Positions 62,511 through 64,000 of a stretch of DNA of 64,000 bases are shown here, one piece after another. The notes under the pieces are model-generated. The model ran no database searches. It saw only the letters and a list, made by a program, of their open reading frames with translations, and was not told where the DNA came from. The position numbers and the translations under genes are program-made. Position 1 is the stretch's first letter, and every line of letters starts with the position of its first letter. The stretch comes from Raffaelea ambrosiae (lineage: Eukaryota > Ascomycota > Sordariomycetes > Ophiostomatales > Ophiostomataceae), in contig PCDI01000002.1 in the NCBI GenBank assembly GCA_002778195.1, positions 806,001 through 870,000 on the forward strand. Direction: 5' to 3'.

Positions 62511-63519
62511 ACAGAAGGCCAATCGATCTAGACGGCTAGAAGTCTATCAAGGACGTAAAGACTGGACGTCTCTGGCTTTGAACGACGTCACTGCCCTTGC
62601 CGGAACGGGCGGAGTGCATTGAAGGGGCCTGTTTTCATCATGATGTACCGAGCCGCCCAATCATGACGGAAGTGCGAGTTTCTTCCGCATGGGGGCACAA
62701 ACTCCCACTCGGGGCATTCTTCTCGCCTACTTCCCATGTAGCTTGCTTTCTGCGATGCGGCCCGGCTGGTGGTTCAAAGAGTTGTCAAGGAAAGCAGTGG
62801 GGAGGTTGAAGCATGCGAGTTCTTGGGGGGGTTTTTTTCTTTCTCTCCTTTGAACTACCATGTCAGTTGAGCGCGGGAAGCATTTTGTGTAACCAGAGAA
62901 GTCTGTGCAGCCATCCCTTTAACTGTCTGTAGATAACATCATTTGGCCCCAGGAAGATAGGGGGCGAGGCAAATTTTGGTTTGATATGTTCTGATCATCT
63001 CCCGCTGCCGGGACACTGTGCGCCTGTTTACAAGGACATGAGAAGCTATGCGCAGTCTTTCTTGTTCTTTGATCTTCGCAGCATCAAGAAGTATTGAAAG
63101 AATCATCTACCATCGATGTGCTTCCAGCGGGATGCTCTTCTTTCAATCTGCGAGTCCTGTGGCTCTCTTCTGGCTTTGTTATACGAAGGAATTCGGTCAC
63201 CAGTTTTGAAACACAACTCTGTGGTTCTTTATTCTTCTTGATCAGGATCCCCCATGCCGCCTTTTCTCCCCTTGCTCTTCGAAACAGATATCTTGGGGGA
63301 GAGGGGGTAGTTCGAAGAGAAAGCATGAGCGACAGACAAGTATAAATGGCCCCAGCTATCCCTCGTGAACATGTCTGTTATTTCGAATCAAGAAACGCAA
63401 CAGAAATCAAAGCATTATCCCACAGTATTTCAAATTACGAGCAAGTCCTACTTGTGCATTTGTGAGGAAGAGACTGCCATTCTCTTGGAAACGTTCTTGG
63501 GCTAACACGCAAAAGCAAA
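62511..63519. other. intergenic with one candidate terminal exon
   Basis: 1.0 kb. An acceptor-like GCCCCAG at 62946-62952 opens a frame on the plus strand at 62953-63097 containing CSDHLPLPGHCAPVYKDMRS and FLFFDLRSIKKY before a TGA. It reads like a real C-terminus, but no upstream exon can be paired with it. TATA-like TATAAATGG is at 63341-63349. Confidence 0.3.
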
Positions 63520-63747
63520 ATGTGTACGAACTTAATCAGCACCGAGTCTTACGTCTGCAAATGTGGAAAAAAATGGGACGCAAAGCCTCAACAAACGCTC
63601 AAGGAATGCGAAACCGCCTGTAAAAAAATCAAGGATACTGAAATGGCCTCGAATAAAAGCGGGAAAACATGCTCTGCATGCCAGGAGAAGGAAGAAGCAA
63701 CTGGAAGCCAGGACAGAGAGCGTCTGCCAGATTTTACATTCCCCTAG
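63520..63747 (+). CDS. small Cys/Lys-rich protein, unknown
   Basis: 75 aa, starts MCTNLISTESYVCKCGKKWD. It has six Cys (Cys2, Cys13, Cys15, one in KECETACKK twice counted as two, and two in TCSACQEKE, giving seven in all), arranged as paired CxC, CxxxC and CxxC motifs, and it is highly charged with no signal peptide. The N-terminal layout (MC..., CxCG, later CxxC) recalls small zinc-ribbon-like fungal proteins that start MC, which would bind zinc, but the similarity is weak. A TATA-like TATAAATGG is about 175 nt upstream. Expression is unknown and it may be a chance frame. Confidence 0.4.
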   Translation: MCTNLISTESYVCKCGKKWDAKPQQTLKECETACKKIKDTEMASNKSGKTCSACQEKEEATGSQDRERLPDFTFP

Positions 63748-64000
63748 TCTCATGTGCGGTGTCTCGCTCTATCAAACTTTCCAACACAAGCAGACGCACT
63801 CGGCTCTCTGAGAACCTTCGCTCATGCTTGTGCATCCTGGTGTGCTCGCACTTCCAGCCTTTTCCACATCGTGTCTGCGAATACCTTGTCGTGGACTTAC
63901 TCTTTTGCTACCACCTATGACGGATGTGGGCTAGAATGGGCGAGGAATCCTTGATGTATGGCACATGAATAGTTCAGAATTGGAAAATGAGAAAAGAAAA
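63748..64000. other. right edge, no feature seen
   Basis: 253 bases after the small Cys-rich frame; short frames without motifs. Confidence 0.4.

Overview
The window is nuclear DNA of a filamentous ascomycete, most likely a Sordariomycete. The evidence is GC-rich coding sequence, many short introns (46-180 nt) with CTAAC/CTGAC-type branch sites, and fungal families throughout: a Zn2Cys6 regulator, MFS drug:H+ antiporters, GH3 and GH47 secreted glycosidases, an Asp f 2/PRA1-type protein, and an SR splicing factor with a split SWQDLKD pseudo-RRM. Exon structures were worked out by hand from splice signals, phase and family motifs. The exact species is not determinable here. || Layout. 0-13 kb: a 14-TM MFS transporter (-, C-terminus cut by the window edge), a secreted GH3 beta-glucosidase (-), a seven-exon Zn2Cys6 factor (+) and a glycosylated membrane protein (+). 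13-23 kb: a 12-TM MFS transporter with a GC-AG intron (+), an mtr-like amino-acid permease (+), a dienelactone hydrolase (-), a degenerate-DLH/SnoaL-like fusion (+) and an Asp f 2/PRA1 zincophore-like protein (-). 24-39 kb: an ankyrin protein (-), a MUP1-like methionine permease (+), an SR splicing factor with a 6-nt microexon (+), a glutathione transferase (-) and a GH47 alpha-1,2-mannosidase (-). 44-50 kb: Rad10/ERCC1 (-) and a long polyQ-rich protein of unknown function (-). || The left 50 kb is a mixture of housekeeping genes (SR factor, Rad10) and transport, secretion and nutrient-scavenging genes. No biosynthetic backbone enzyme is seen, so it should not be read as a secondary-metabolite cluster. 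Two long stretches (39.2-44.2 kb and 49.8-55.5 kb) carry no gene I can support. || The right end (about 55.5-64 kb) has a different character: AT-richer, weak codon bias, decayed genes. It holds two tandem kinase-fold genes that both lack the catalytic Asp residues (pseudokinases), a relic of a third copy, a multiply frameshifted relic of a fungal F-box-type protein, a separate 3' fragment of the same family, and a 607-bp inverted-repeat element with TA ends sitting at the edge of that relic. This is the accessory part of the window and the most likely place for lineage-specific biology.
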